Assembly: GCF_963259705.1 (NCBI RefSeq)
Contig: NC_081841.1
Span: 119,607,033-119,671,032, forward strand
Reading direction: 5' to 3'
DNA length: 64,000 nt
Source: Myotis daubentonii
Lineage: Eukaryota; Chordata; Mammalia; Chiroptera; Vespertilionidae
The notes beneath the pieces are model-generated. The model was not told where the DNA came from and did not search any database. It saw nothing but the letters and a program-made list of their open reading frames with translations. This document shows positions 44,887 through 57,205 of this stretch, in pieces. The translations under genes and the position numbers were made by a program. The stretch's first letter is position 1; every line of letters starts with the position of its first letter.

Positions 44887-45091
44887 TATTTTTAATTAAT
44901 TTCAGAGAGGAAGGGAGAGGGAGAGAGAGATAGAAACATCAATGATGAGAGAGAATCACAGATCAGCTGCTTATTGCATGCCTCATACTGGGGATTGAGC
45001 CTGCAAATCAGGCAAGTGCCTTGGCCTAGAATTGAACCATGACCTCCTGGTTCATGGGCAGATGCTGAACCATGGAGCCACACTGGCCAGG
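44887..45091 (-). mobile_element. Ves-type SINE in the L1 5' UTR
   Basis: Minus-strand tRNA-like head (CCAGTGTGGCTCCATGGTTCAG, GGTTCAATTCTAGGCCAAGG) and the GAGAGGAAGGGAGAGGG-type tail block. No clear duplication because both flanks are T-rich. Confidence 0.85.
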
Positions 45092-45559
45092 CTCCTTTCC
45101 TATTTTTATTCTTATTTTTTTTTCTTCTCTCCCTTCTTTCCTTGCATATTCTTTTTTTCTTCCCCTTTTTTTCTTCTTGTATGTTTCTTCTTTTTTATTA
45201 TTTTTGTTCTCTTTTCTGGTTTTCTTTTATTTTGTGTTTATTATTGTTGCAGGAATCTTTTATATGTTTTTGTTCTGTTTCTTATTTTATTTTGTTCTGT
45301 CAGCACCTCCACCACAATTTGCATGTTGTGGTCAGGATTTAGCCTCAGAGTCAGACAGACTTTGGGGAGATACGAAGCACTAAAAGGACAACAGAAATCA
45401 AGACCCAATTACAGGAGGAGAGCCCCAATAACATACACAAATGACATTCCTGAGTTGGATGCTCAGGAAATTCAAGAGGCTGCACCACAGGGTCTCACAG
45501 GACACTTACTACATAACCCCATCACATGAAGACTGGCAGGCATAGCAGTTTTATCTAAT

Positions 45560-46456
45560 ACATAGAAACAAACACAAAGGGAAAGCAAAAATGAGAAGGT
45601 AAACAACCCCAAAATGAAAGAAAAGGATAACACTCCAAAAAAGGAGCCAAGTGAAATGGAGGCAAGCAATTTATCAGATATAGTGTTCAAAGTAATGGTT
45701 AAACACATGCTCTTAGTGAGAACTTTAAGAAACTTAGTGGAGATTACAATATAATGAAAACAGGAAAAAGAAACCATGAACAAGAACCAGTCAGAAATGA
45801 AGAATACTATATCTCATATCAAGGATTCACTGGAAGGAATGAATAGTAAATGGAATGAAGCAAATGATTGAATCAGTGATTTGGAAAACAAGGTAGAAAA
45901 GAAACATCTAACTAGATCAGCAAAAATAATTAAAAAGCAGGAGAATACTTTAAGGGACCTTTGGGACAATATGAAGGATAACAACATTTGCATCATAGGG
46001 GAATAAAAATGAGAAAAAAGTGAGTGATATATATAGAATATGTTTGGAGATAACAGAAAATGTTCTGAACAGTGTGAAGGAAAAAGTTACACAAATTCAG
46101 GAAGCACAGAGAGTCCCAATTAAGATGAACCCAAAGAGACCCACATCAAGAAATATAATTAAAATGTTAGAGACAAAGAATCTTAAAAGCAGCAAGAGAG
46201 AGATAGACAGTTACCTACAAGTGAGTTCCCATTAGACTGTCAGCTTATTTCTCAATGGAAGCACTACAGACCAGAAGCAATTGTCATGAAGTATTCAAAG
46301 TAATGAAAAGCAAGTATCTGGATCCAAGAGTACTCTATCCAGCAAGGCTATCATTTAAAATTGAAGGTGAAATAAAGAGCTTCCCAGACAGAAAAAGCCT
46401 AAAGGTATACACCACCACCGAACCAGCATTGCAAGAAATGTTAAAGGGACTACTGT
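45560..46456 (+). pseudogene. L1 ORF1 remnant
   Basis: Frameshifted pieces of ORF1p are present: the coiled-coil region near 45640-45940 and the C-terminal domain at 46255-46458 (…YLDPRVLYPARLSFKIEGEIKSF…LQEMLKGLL). Confidence 0.82.
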
Positions 46457-46549
46457 AAGAATAAGAAATTGAGAGAGAAGAGAACATAGGTATAAAGAAA
46501 AAATGCTAACAAATAAGTACCTCTCGACAACAACCTTAAATATAAATAC

Positions 46550-48550
46550 TAAATGCTTCAATCAAAATACATAGGATAGCTAAATGGATAAGAAAACATA
46601 ATCCACAGATATGCTGTCTAGAAGAGACCCACCTCAGAACATATGATTTATACAGGATGACAGTGAAGAGATGAAAAAAATATTCCATGTAAATGGAAAC
46701 AAAAAATGCTGGGGCAGCAATACTTTTATCTGACAAAAAAGACTTCAAAACAAAGGCTATATAAGAGACAAAAAAAAATTCATGACAGGATACTGAAGAA
46801 AATGATTCACCAAGAAAATATAACCATTGTAAACATATACACACCCAACATAGTATCACCTATATATATTTAAAAATCTCTTAGTGGACTTTAAGGGAGA
46901 GCTCAATAGCAATACAGTCATAGTAGGGCCCTTTAACACCCCACTGACATCACTGGGTAGATCTTCCAGAAAATAAATTAATAAGAACACAGTGACCTTA
47001 AAGAACACACTAGCTCAGATGAATTTAATTGATATTACAGACCATTTAATCTCACAGCAGCAGAATATGCATTCTTTTCACGTACACAAGGAACAGTCTC
47101 AAAGATAGAACACATGTTAAGATGCAAAATTAGTCTTAAGGAATTAAAGAAGATTGAAATCATATCAAATATCTTGGATCACAATGGCCTGAAACTAGAA
47201 ATCAACTATACTAAAAAACTTAAAAACATTCAAATATGTGGAGGCTAATTAGTATGTTATTAAACAATGAATGGATTGCCAACAAGATCAAGGAAGAAAT
47301 CAAAACATCCTATAAACAAACATAAATGAACACACCACAACTCCAAATCTATGGGATACAGTGAAAGCAGTCCTAAGAGGAAAGTTCATAGCACTGTAGG
47401 CCTACTTCAAGAAATAAGAAAAAAAAAATCTCTAATAAAGTATCTAACCCTACAACTAAAAGCATTAAAAAACGAAAAACAAGAAAAGCCTAGAGTAAGT
47501 AGAAGGGAGGAAATAATAAAGATCAGAACAGAAATAAATTACATAGAGACTATAAAAACAATACAAAAGGTCAATGAAACCACATGCTGGTTCTTTGCAA
47601 GATAAACAAGATTGATGAATCCTTAGCCAGATTTATCAAGAAATAAGGAGGAAAAACACACACATATAAATAAGATCAGAAATGAAAGAGGCAAAGTAAC
47701 AACTGACATTACAGAAATTTAAAAAGGAATTGCATGAAATTATGAACAAATAAATATGTGCCACCAAACCAGGCAAGGTGAGCAAAATGGACAAAGGCCT
47801 AGAAACATACAATCTCCCAAAACTCAATCAAGAAGAATCAGAAAACCTGAATAAGCATATAATAACTAATGAAATTGAAGCAATAACAACAGCAACAAAG
47901 TTCCAACAAACCAATGTGCTGTATCACATTGACTTAACAGGTGAGTTCTAACAAACATTTAAAGAAGAAATAACACTTATCCTCCTCAAACTATTCTAAA
48001 AAATGCAAGAGGAGGGGAGACTTCCAAACCCTTTGTACAAGGCCTGTATTACCTTAATTCCAAAACCACATAAAGACACTACAAAGAAAGAGAATTATAG
48101 GCCAATATCTCTGATGAATTTAGATGCTAAAATCCTCAACAAAATATTAGCAAATTGGATACAGCAATACATTAAGAGTAGTTGGATTTATTCCAGGGAT
48201 GCAAGGCTGGTACCATATTTGCAAATCAATAAATGTGATAAATTACATTGAAAAAATGAAGGATGAAATCACATGATCATATCAATAGATGCATAAAAAG
48301 CATTTGATAAAATCCAGCACCCATTTATGGTAAAAACTGTAAGCAAAATGGAAATAGAGGGAAAACACCATAACATAAAAAGGGGGCGTATGTGACAAAC
48401 CTATAGCCAATATCATGCTCAATGGGCAAAACTGAAAGCATTTCCGTTAAGATCAGGAACAAGACAGGGATGTCCTCTTTCACCACTCTTATTCAACATA
48501 GTACTGGAAGTTCTAGCAACAGCAATAAGACAAGAAGAAAAAATAAAAGG
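46550..48550 (+). pseudogene. L1 ORF2 remnant (EN and RT portions)
   Basis: Fragments include the EN region near 46600-47100, a segment with ALKNEKQEKPRVSRREEIIKIRTEIN at 47440-47550, and the RT start at 48003-48250 (…[40 protein letters not shown]…). Stops and frameshifts are frequent. Confidence 0.85.
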
Positions 48551-48557
48551 CATATAT

Positions 48558-48741
48558 CCCTAGCTGGTTTGGCTCAATGGATAGAGTGACAACCTGTGGA
48601 CTCCTGGGTTCAATTCCAGTCAAGGGCACATGCTTGGGTTGTGGGCTCGATCCCCAGTGTGGGGTATGCAGGAGGCAGCTGATGAATAATTCTCTCTCAT
48701 CATTGATGTTTCTACCTCTATCTCCCTTCCTCTCTGAAATA

Positions 48742-48791
<50 letters not shown>
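48558..48791 (+). mobile_element. Ves SINE with (TA)n tail
   Basis: Head CCCTAGCTGGTTTGGCTCAATGGATAGAG and the B-box-like GGTTCAATTCCAG. The body ends …CTTCCTCTCTGAAATAAAAA, then (TA)n from about 48748 to 48791. The dinucleotide array probably grew from the SINE tail. Confidence 0.92.
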
Positions 48792-48796
<5 letters not shown>

Positions 48797-49209
48797 ACAT
48801 ATTAATTATATATTAAGAGAGTTGCAAATTTAAACTATTATGAGGTGTCACCTCATACTGCACTGCCTGAATGGCTATCATCAGTAATCAACAAAAACAA
48901 GTGCTGGTGAGCATATGGAGAAAAGGGAACCCTAGTACACTGCTGGTGGGAATGTAGAGTTGTGCAGCCACTGTGAAAAAAAGTATTGAATTTCCTTAAA
49001 AAAATTAAAAATGGAAGTGCCATTTGACCCAGTTATCCTACTTCTGGGAATATATCCTAAGAATCTTGAAATACCAATCAGAAAAAATATATGCACCCCT
49101 GTGTTCATTGCAGTGTTATTCACAATAGTTATCACCTGGAAATAGCCCAAGTGACCATCAGTAGATGAGTGGATAAAAAATATGTGGTACATTTATACAG
49201 TGGAATACT

Positions 49210-49567
49210 ATGTATAATAATAAAAGCATAATATGCTAATTAGACTGGACAGCGAATGGCCTTCCTAATGTCATTCCAGACGTCCTTCTGGATGAAGCTG
49301 CGGTGGTGGGGGCCAAGGCAGAGGTGGTTAGGGGCGATCAGGCAGGCAGGCGAGCAGTTAGGGGTGATGAAGCAGGCAGGCAGAGTGCTTAGGGGCGATG
49401 AGGCAGGCAGCCAGAGTGTTTAGGGGTGATCAGGTAGGCAGGCAGGTGAGTGGTTAGGAGCCAGCGGTCCTGGATTGCAAGAGAGATCCTGGATTATGAG
49501 AGGGTGCAGGCCAGGCTGAGGGATGCCCTCCCGCACAATGCACAAGTTTTGTGCACTGGGCCTCTAG
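49210..49567 (+). mobile_element. HeliBat-type Helitron, first of a tandem pair
   Basis: The 5' end is decayed (TATAATAATAAAAGCATAATATGC). The 3' end is intact (hairpin GCACAAGTTTTGTGC, GGGCCTCTAG). Cargo is the inverse of the C-rich repeat in 1964-2529 (GGTTAGGGGCGATCAGGCAGGCAGG). It abuts the next Helitron directly. Confidence 0.9.
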
Positions 49568-50099
49568 TCCTATCTAGTAAAAGAGTAATAAGCAAATTAA
49601 CCATCACTCCGTGACAAAGATGGCAGCGCCCATAGCCACAAGATGGCGGTGCCCAGTCCTCTCAGCCCCTCTGGAGTCCCTCAGTCCCTGGGAGGGCGGC
49701 CGCTAAGAGCGGGCAGTGTGAGCAGCCTGGCAGAATGCTGCCCAGAGGCCCTCCTGAACCTTTATAAAAAACAAAAACAAATTCACTCCCCACAGAGTGA
49801 TTCCCCCCCCACACACACACCTGCAGCCTCAGGGTCTTAGCCTTGGAAGTGCCTTCACCCCCATGGAGTGATCCCCTCCCAGTGGCAGCCTCAGGGTCTC
49901 AGCCTACCTTGCACATCCCCACCTATAGCCTCAGGGTCTCAGCCTCAGAAGCGCCCATGACGTGACCGGGGCAAGTGATCCTGCCCCACTGGCAACCTCA
50001 GGGAGTCCACCTCGGAACTTCCCTTGCCCCCAGCCTAGTGATTGGAGTTTGGGGCGGGTGGGGTATCTGGGCAGCGCTGCCCAGCAAACCTCTCCCATT

Positions 50100-50755
50100 G
50101 GGTAGAAACTTCTGACTGGGTTAGGGAGGTAAATGGGTTTTGTTTCAAATCTTTACAAACCACAAAGGAAATGTCTGAGGTAGGGTTTCACATCGGAAGT
50201 AACTTACAACTAATTTCTGAAGGCAAACTGCGACATTGCAGTTACATTACTGCAGAATACCCTGTGGTCTGGAGGTTGGGCTCTGCAGTGGCAGTGGCGG
50301 GTGCTCCCCGCCTGGTTCCTAAGCACCTCCTGCAGGCTTGAGCCCACCCAGGAAGGCCTTTTCCCCTACAGTTTTCACCAAGGCAGGGAGGTTTTGTAGA
50401 CATGAATAAGAAGTACCCACGCACAAGTCCTGAAGATGCTGGGCCGGCAGAAATGACAAACCAGGAAAAGAGCAAAACCAGAAACACCACCGATCCCAAC
50501 ATAGATCATCTTTTTCTTCAGATGATGGTGTGTTTCCATCTTCGTCTTCTGGAAGTGAGACAGATTCAAGTACTGACAATTCTACCAACGGAAAAGTTAA
50601 GAGAAAGAGAGGACAGGAAAGGAATAAAAGGGAAAAATAAAGAAAGGACAAAAGATGAAACATCAAGAAAAAGAAAGAGAAAGAAAAAAAGGAGGAAACA
50701 ACCACATGATATCACTTTTCCAAGATCTCATGAAATTCCTGTTTAAGGAGTTTAT
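50100..50755 (+). pseudogene. Unidentified gene-like cargo (Ser/Lys-rich reading frames)
   Basis: Two overlapping frames at about 50400-50746 encode a serine-rich acidic stretch (SSFSSDDG…SSSSGSETDSSTDNSTNGK) followed by a strongly basic Lys/Arg tract in shifted frames. This composition is typical of nuclear RS- or KE-rich proteins. A possible A-rich tail (AAAGAAAAAA) follows at 51047-51056, after the intervening SINE. I do not recognise the parent gene. A retrocopied mRNA carried by or flanking a Helitron is the best inference. Confidence 0.4.
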
Positions 50756-50831
50756 TTTATGACACTTTTAGTTTGGGTTTACATTTTTACTAGTTTGTCA
50801 AGACCACGGCAGGTACACTGTCCAATATGTT

Positions 50832-51036
50832 TTTTAAAAAATATATGTTATTGATTTTTTACAGAGAGGAAGGGAGAGGGATAGAGAGCTAGAAACATCA
50901 ATCAGCTGCCTCCTGCACACTCTCCACTGGGTATGTGCCTGCAACCAAGATACATGCCCTTGACCGGAATCAAACCTGGGACCCTTGAATCCTCAGGCCG
51001 ATGCTCCATCCACTGAGCCAAACTGGTTAGGGTTGA
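50832..51036 (-). mobile_element. Ves SINE
   Basis: Minus-strand head (CTGGTTTGGCTCAGTGGATGGAG, GGTTTGATTCCGGTCAAGG) and A-rich tail, flanked by CCAATATGTT at 50822-50831 and 51037-51046. Confidence 0.93.
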
Positions 51037-51056
51037 CCAATATGTTAAAGAAAAAA

Positions 51057-51256
51057 CCCTATCTAATAAAGAGAGAATATGAAGGGGAGGGCAGGTGGGG
51101 GTGACCAGGCTGGCAGGAGAGCAGTTAGGTGTCAATCAGGCTGTCAGGGGAAGTGGTTAGGGGGCAATCAGGCAGGCAGGCAGGTGAACAGTTGGGAGCC
51201 AGCAGTCCTGGATTGTGAGAGGGATGTCTGACTGCCGGTTTAGGCCCCATCCCATT
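51057..51256 (+). mobile_element. Helitron 5' fragment
   Basis: 5' CCTATCTAATAAAGAGAGAATATG (first T decayed), then the GGGGCAATCAGGCAGGCAGG repeat. It stops at …CCCCATCCCATTGGG, where L1 sequence (CTTATAAAAAAGAAGGAG) resumes; no 3' end. Confidence 0.82.
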
Positions 51257-51643
51257 GGGCTTATAAAAAAGAAGGAGACAGCATGGGTGGACCTGAGTAA
51301 AATAAGCCAGTTAGAGAAAGACCAATATCACATTATCTCACTTATATGAGGAATTTAATGAACAAAATAAACTGATGAATAAAATATGTCCAGAGGCATG
51401 TATTCATGGAACCAAAAGACAGAACTCAGAGGGAATAGGTGGTGGAGGAGATTGGAAGGGATTAACCAAAGAACATGTATGCATACATGCATAACCCTTT
51501 GAGACAGAAAATAGGGTGGGGAAGGATTAGGGTGGGGTGGGGCTGGGTAGAGGGGGATAAAGGGTTGAAAATGGGGGACGGCTACAATACTGTCAACAAT
51601 AAATAAATAAAGTGAAGAGAAAGTTAGACTTCTGCTTGAAGTT

Positions 51644-51685
51644 CTTTTCAGGTCTGTCTTGAATAGCCAAGACAGACTTGAAAAG
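51644..51685. other. 18-bp inverted repeat with a 6-base loop
   Basis: CTTTTCAGGTCTGTCTTG (51644-51661) and CAAGACAGACTTGAAAAG (51668-51685) pair at 17 of 18 positions, around AATAGC. It is not a known Helitron, hAT or Ves end. Function unknown. Confidence 0.7.
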
Positions 51686-52036
51686 ATGACTCACAATATG
51701 ACTATAAACATTGTCAAATACATCTTTTAGAAAAGTGAGGGGGGGGCTGAGATATGGGGATATGTGGGTAGAAAGAGAGAGAGAGAAAAGTAGAGAAGGA
51801 CAGAAAACAAGGGAGAAGGAGAGGGAAAGGAACAAAGATAGACAGATGTATGGGGAAAGAGCAAAAAGAGACAGTAATGGACAGAGGCAAAGATGGGGCA
51901 GCTTGCTTTGTTGGGCAGAATGGTTGAAGATGGTAGGGTCTTGCTCTGCCCCTTGAATTTTGGTTGATATTTCTGTGGTCAAAAAGAGGAGGTTTCAGCA
52001 AAAGATGAAAATGCAATGATTTTATGCCCAGCAAAA

Positions 52037-52092
52037 TATAATAATAATAATAATAATAACAATTATATATATATATTATATATATATATAAT
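52037..52092. repeat. (TAA)n followed by (TA)n microsatellites
   Basis: About eight ATA units, then interrupted TA dinucleotides. Confidence 0.92.
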
Positions 52093-52649
52093 GTGCTGCA
52101 GGTGAGATGTTTCTCACATGTCTGGGCTTTTTGCTTTTATAACTGGCTCATTCTCTGTCTCCCTCTTCATAACCTTGTAGGTTACTATCTGAAACCTTTT
52201 ATATCAAAAAGTAAGTGGCAGTAGTGTGTTGGAACTCACTCTCCTGGCTTGTGGTAAATATATAGAGATTTTTTTTTGAGGTGGTTGTTAACTGTAGCTT
52301 GAAATCAGCCATGGTGGGAGTATTTACATTTTGGTCATTGACAAAGGAGAGCTTCCCCTACCAAGCCAGTTTACCAACATACCAATGAGATAGGACTTGG
52401 CTGGATAAAATTGCATGAAACTAATTTTGTTTTCTTGCTCATTCTTATGTGTGATTGATGTCCTGACTTACATCTTTGACAATGAAGGACAGAATTGATC
52501 ATTGGGCCAATTTTATAATTTAAAACAACATGCAAATCCAAGGCCCAAACTTACCTGCATTTAGTATTAAAATTAAATCCCTACTTCCAAGAGATCATCT
52601 CAAGGAAAACAACATAAATTGAGGAGAACTGACTTCTTTTATTTTAGAA

Positions 52650-52826
52650 ATAAAAACAGAGGTACAGAAGTATATTGTACAAGGATTATTAATATTTATG
52701 TGGTGTAGTACCTTGGTTGTAGTAATGGTATCACAGGTGTATGCATGTCCACATTCACCAAGATGTATACATTAAAATTGTGCAACTTTTTGTATATCAA
52801 TCATACCTCAATAAAGCTAAAAAGAG
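52650..52826 (+). mobile_element. Ancient L1 3' end (L1M-like)
   Basis: …GTATACATTAAAATTGTGCAACTTTTTGTATATCAATCATACCTCAATAAAGCT is the characteristic 3' terminus of old L1M families, with AATAAA near the end. Confidence 0.8.
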
Positions 52827-53189
52827 ACCTTTTCAAACTAAATCAAACTCAAAATGCAAATTTTAATAGGCAGTAAGTTAAACATTCTGATTTAATTATT
52901 GTTGATTCTATTTTGGGTGAAAACAATCAAGACATTTCTGTTATCTTTGTTTCCAGTTGTTTCTTTTCAGTGTTACAATTGCATTAATATACATGGTACT
53001 TCTTTTTATTCTAGAGTTTAATTTGTTTTAAATTTTTTATATTCATGACTTCAGTGACAAAATTTTGAATTGGATTTAAACTAAGTCTCTTGTTCACTGG
53101 TGGTCATTCCTGGACCAAAACCATCACCTTCTGATTCTGCTTTTTCCATGATTTCTCACGAAGATTTCAGAGATCATCAGTTGCACATT

Positions 53190-53600
53190 TATTTATTAAG
53201 CTTATATTATTTTCAGGAGATGTTCAAATTACTTTATATTTTGAACACTAATAGTTATTGGGTGCCAACTCTAACAGGCTCTGGCTGGCACTCTATGTAC
53301 TTGGTTTTTCTAAAACTTCTTGGCAGTGCCATTAGAGTAGACCTTATTACTTCTGTCACCTCACCTCCACCAAAAATTTACTTGCTCAGAGTCACACCAA
53401 TAATATGTGGCTTACTAAGTGGTCTAAAGTGTTTTATTCCAAAGATTAAAGTATTTACATTATACCAGGCTAGCCCACATTTTAATCTTCCTATTACCTT
53501 GTGAAGAATGCAGAGTAGGTAGTATCACTGCTTTGCAGATTGTTTTTTTGAAAGGCTTAGAGGCAGTAGTTTAACATCAGATGGTTAGAAAGGTCTTCTG
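53190..53600 (+). repeat. One or two diverged MIR-type SINEs
   Basis: The 53260-53420 order (GGGTGCCAAC…ACTTGCTCAGAGTCACACCAATAATATGTGGC) and the 53430-53600 order (…TACCTTGTGAAGAATGCAGAGTAGGTAGTATCAC…GATGGTTAG) fit MIR. The 134-codon frame here overlaps them and has no recognised domain. Confidence 0.55.
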
Positions 53601-55139
53601 ACATTTCTTCTAGAGCTCCTCCTCAGATGGACAAAATTATGAGAGCAATAACAAAATTAAAATGAGGTTATTATATCTAAATTTATGTGAAACTTTAGCA
53701 AGACATTATTTCAATCTCATAAAAGCTTTTTCTGGATTACATACACACTGTGTACATATGTCTTAAGTGGCTCACATTTCAAAAGTGAGAGCAAAGGCTG
53801 AAAAGGAACCCTTCCATTGCTGTTTGTGCCTGCTTCCATCCAGAATATGCTTGGTGCAATGTGTTGTATCCATCCACCTTGCTGTTTATGGGAAATCCCC
53901 AGTTCTCACCATCCATGCTCTGCTGTTACTGGGCCCCAACTACTGCCCTAGGAAAAAGTTGCTGTTTCATTTTTGTTTCTTGGGGTTCTTTTGTTACAAG
54001 GAATTCTTCCTAGCAACTTGAAAATAATTTTTTGTCACCCAAGGAACCTTTAGTCACTCAGGTTTACACCTTGTTTTTGCAATCAAGGATAAGTAAGAAA
54101 GTGGAGAAGAGATAAAATGAAAAAGACATCAAAAGAGTGTTTGCTGAGAGTGTATGGCCCAGAGGGGCAGAACTGAGAGAGGCCCACCCCTCTCTCCTTT
54201 CTGGTGTGCTTCAGGGGATCACTGGAAAAAGGGTCTGTCCCTCCCTGGGAGCGTGACTAGGCCAAGTTGAAGTCCATTTGGCTTGTATCCTTCCAAACTG
54301 CCCAGCCAATAAAGGGTTTTGGTGAGAAGAGCAGTTATGAGAGCCACACTGTATGTCATAGTATGTACTTCAAATTTACTTCTTTCTGATTATAAAAGCA
54401 GTAGTAGATGTTTAGACTTAAAAGAGCTGGTATTTAGAATCATAGTACCTAATTTCCAGTTGACAACCCACTGTGGAATTCGAAACCTCCAGAGCAGATT
54501 AATTAGTGATTTTAGTGGTTTTAAAGAGGGCTGCCCCTACAGGCTTGCCCCTTTCTTTTGTTCTCTACCACTATTGCCTATTATTTCTGGCTGTTCATGC
54601 AACCCAATCCTCAGCTTTCGATCTCTCACATCTAACAGGTGGGCCCAGCAGGGAGCAAAGGGGCTGTTCTGACTGCGCAGAAGACATGTGCAAAGCTGTT
54701 CCTCACACCAGGAAGGATGACAGCCACAAATTTTAGCAACAACAAGATTGCAGGGGAAACCCAAAGACCATGCTATGTGGTTTCACACTATCCAGTTGAC
54801 AGCACCTGCCATTAAATGATCATCTACTTATGTCACCATAAACAACACAATTTCATATTACTTTTATTTGAGATACAGGCAGTATCCCAATTATCTCAAA
54901 GAACCTGATTTTAAGACACAACCATAGCAAAAGGGGAAGCATAGGAGAGTCAGATTGAGAAAGAGCTATTCGGAAGCACTCTTCTATTTGGGACCACTAT
55001 ATTTTGGTTATAAGTTCATCTTCATTGTATATTGGAAACCAAGAGAGGGGGAAAAGAGTTGCTAAATAAAATTTGCATTTCAAATAATGTTTTTAGGCAT
55101 TCATGTGTTTAGTGATAGCTGTGTTTAATTTCCTTATTG
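53601..55139. other. Low-repeat stretch
   Basis: About 1.5 kb without recognised repeats. Open frames of 76-117 codons show no motif that I know. If the window holds conserved non-coding or exonic sequence, this and 55331-56993 are the best places to look. Confidence 0.45.
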
Positions 55140-55330
55140 GGGAAATACTGCTTGAGCTTCTCCTTCATGCCAGGCATTGTCATGTGTTTACACAAATTGT
55201 TAACATTCCTGTTATCCCCACATAACCTGGGGGACAAAAATAATTAGCCTAGTTTTATAGATGTGGTTCAGAAAGGATAAGCAACTTGCCCAAGATAACA
55301 CAGCTAGCACTCCATTAAACTAAGTCATTG
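55140..55330 (+). repeat. MIR-type SINE
   Basis: Clear MIR core: GCCAGGCATTGTCATGTG … AGCAACTTGCCCAAGATAACACAGCTAG. Confidence 0.85.
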
Positions 55331-56993
55331 GCCCAGATCTATAAATATAGAGGCAGGAATGTTTTCATTGAGTTTTGGTGCTTGGAAATGAAATACATGC
55401 AGATGAGGGTTCCCTATTCAAAATCTTACCAATGTTGACTGAAGCAGAGTGTGAATCAATTGCCAGATTTTTCATAATTTAGCATCTCATCCAGATTAAA
55501 AGAATGTATTTGTCTGAACCATACTGTCACACTATACGAGTTCCAATTCAAATATTTAAAAGGTATTAGGTACCCAAAAGTCTTTTTCCTGTTTCTTTCA
55601 AACAAACTGGATTAAGTTAGTACTTAACCATCAGGGAACTGGTATCTTACTTTGTTTGCATTTAGGGGAGGTACCTGTCTAGAAGTAAATATTCAACTCC
55701 AATGCTACCCTTTTCATCAGAAAAAAGCTTCCCTTTTTACCACTTCAAAGCTGTTTTCATTCCTCTGCCTTTGAGTTTCTGCTGGAACTCAAGTGACAAT
55801 GGCTGACTTCCTTTCTCTAAAAAATCCAGAATAAGTTGTCTTTCTTTTCTCATTTGATTGATTTTCATTTAGTTTCACACCAGACTCTGCAGCTACGACA
55901 TCAGCAATTGTTTGGGGAAAACAGACATCATTGAATAGCACACAAATAAATGCATTACTATTATTGTAACTGGTGTTATGAAGAAAACATTCATGAGCCA
56001 AGGGAACAGCATGTGTATAGGCTGAAAACCTCAAGGCAAACAAAAGGAGTAGTGATCACTGTGGGTAAAGCTGGGTGAGCAGGCAGCTGCATAGGTAGCT
56101 GGAGAAGTCAAAAAGGTCTGGCAGTAGGGTCCCTGTGAAGGAACAAAGGGAAACCATTGAGCATTTAAGCCCAAAGTGATGGGGTTAAAGCAGCATTTCA
56201 GAAGATCAACCTGGAGTCTCCAGGCGGACTTTCTGGAGAATCATAACCAAGTACCTGTTTTAAACTTAACAACATTTTATCATTCAGTGTGATTTTAGAA
56301 ATGTCAAATCTGAATTCATTAGAAATAACTACTAAGCTTTTTTTCAATAGTCAGTAGGTAAGTTCACAAGAAAAACAAATTATATCATAATAATTTAAGA
56401 AAACTTGGAAAATTAAAAAGTCTTTAAAAAGCATCAACTTAACTAACTTAAAAATCAAATATGAACACATATCACCACAACTATCATTAGAAAATAGGTC
56501 GTTAATTGCCCCAGCCAATGAATTAGGTAAAGAGATATATATGTCACATTTAGAAATTTGTGACACTTTAAATACTTAACTCACCAGCTCTATGTGGACC
56601 CCAGAGCTACAGTCATTATCTTGGAGGGTTAGCAGTTGACACATTCATCACAATAGGCACTTGTTGAAGCAATAACATTTATTTACTTATCCAAAGCTCC
56701 ATAATATTTCCCATGTCATGTTTAGCAATATATGTCCAATTTCATTGAATTTAATGTTATCACACAAAAGAATGCTGGTGTGAAAATCTCAATATGTGAA
56801 AATAATTAGATACCTCAGATATTAGCCACATTATTTTGGCTAGTATTTGAAATTGGAAAAGCAATAAAAACAATTTAAAGTTTTAAAATTTGATTTGATT
56901 TTGCAGTCCCAAGAATAGGTAGGTCTCTATATAGATATACCTTATTTGTGGTCAATGAAGGAAGCTAAAATATTTTCTAATATTATGTTAATA
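55331..56993. other. Low-repeat stretch
   Basis: About 1.7 kb AT-rich. No repeat, RNA gene or convincing coding frame identified. Confidence 0.45.
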
Positions 56994-57205
56994 CTAGTGA
57001 CCTGGTGCACGGATTTGTGTACATTGAAAGGAAATTAATTAGAAGAAATATTTTAATATCGCTATTTGCCCTTTCTCTATAATAGAAGTGTCAACAAAAT
57101 TCACGATTGACAATGACAGATCAAAACACACGCACATGATTGGCGCCAGCGAGAACTTTGTATGTATCGCACATGTGCAAGTCAACTTAGCATTTTATAT
57201 ATATA
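56994..57205 (-). mobile_element. Minimal Helitron (about 212 bp)
   Basis: 3' end CTAGTGACCTGGTGCACGG and 5' end CTTAGCATTTTATATATATA. Between them is the conserved 3' subterminal block shared with 43478-43559 (AGAAGAAATATTTTAATATCGCTATTTGCCC) and little else. It shows which sequences travel with both termini. Confidence 0.88.

Larger units (their letters stand above)
49568..51056 (+). mobile_element. Helitron with long cargo, no 3' terminus visible
   Basis: 5' TCCTATCTAGTAAAAGAGTAATAAGC directly after the previous element's CTAG. YY1-like AAGATGGC(A/G)G motifs are at 49617 and 49641. Then a ~65-bp degenerate repeat (CAGCCTCAGGGTCTCAGCCT) at 49780-50030, then the gene-like segment. No CTRR hairpin end occurs before the next Helitron 5' end at 51057, so the copy is 3'-incomplete. 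Confidence 0.75.
42362..51613 (+). mobile_element. L1 element, plus strand, split by Helitrons and SINEs
   Basis: The 5' end is AAGATGGTGGCAGAGTAGG at 42362. The 5' UTR runs to about 45550 and includes a pyrimidine-rich tract at 44700-44900/45100-45300. Decayed ORF1 lies at about 45560-46456 and ORF2 from about 46550. A deletion near 48550-48830 removes much of the post-RT region. The C-terminus stops at 49209, and the 3' UTR resumes at about 51257, ending AATAAATAAATAAAG at 51613. The gap is filled by Helitrons and a SINE. Confidence 0.88.
51614..52649. other. Low-repeat stretch with simple repeats
   Basis: No gene seen. It contains a hairpin at 51644-51685, a GA-rich patch at 51765-51860, and microsatellites at 52037-52092. 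Confidence 0.55.

Noticed and set aside
53100..53504. 134-codon frame as a possible gene
   Set aside because: It overlaps MIR-like sequence and lacks any recognisable domain or splice context.
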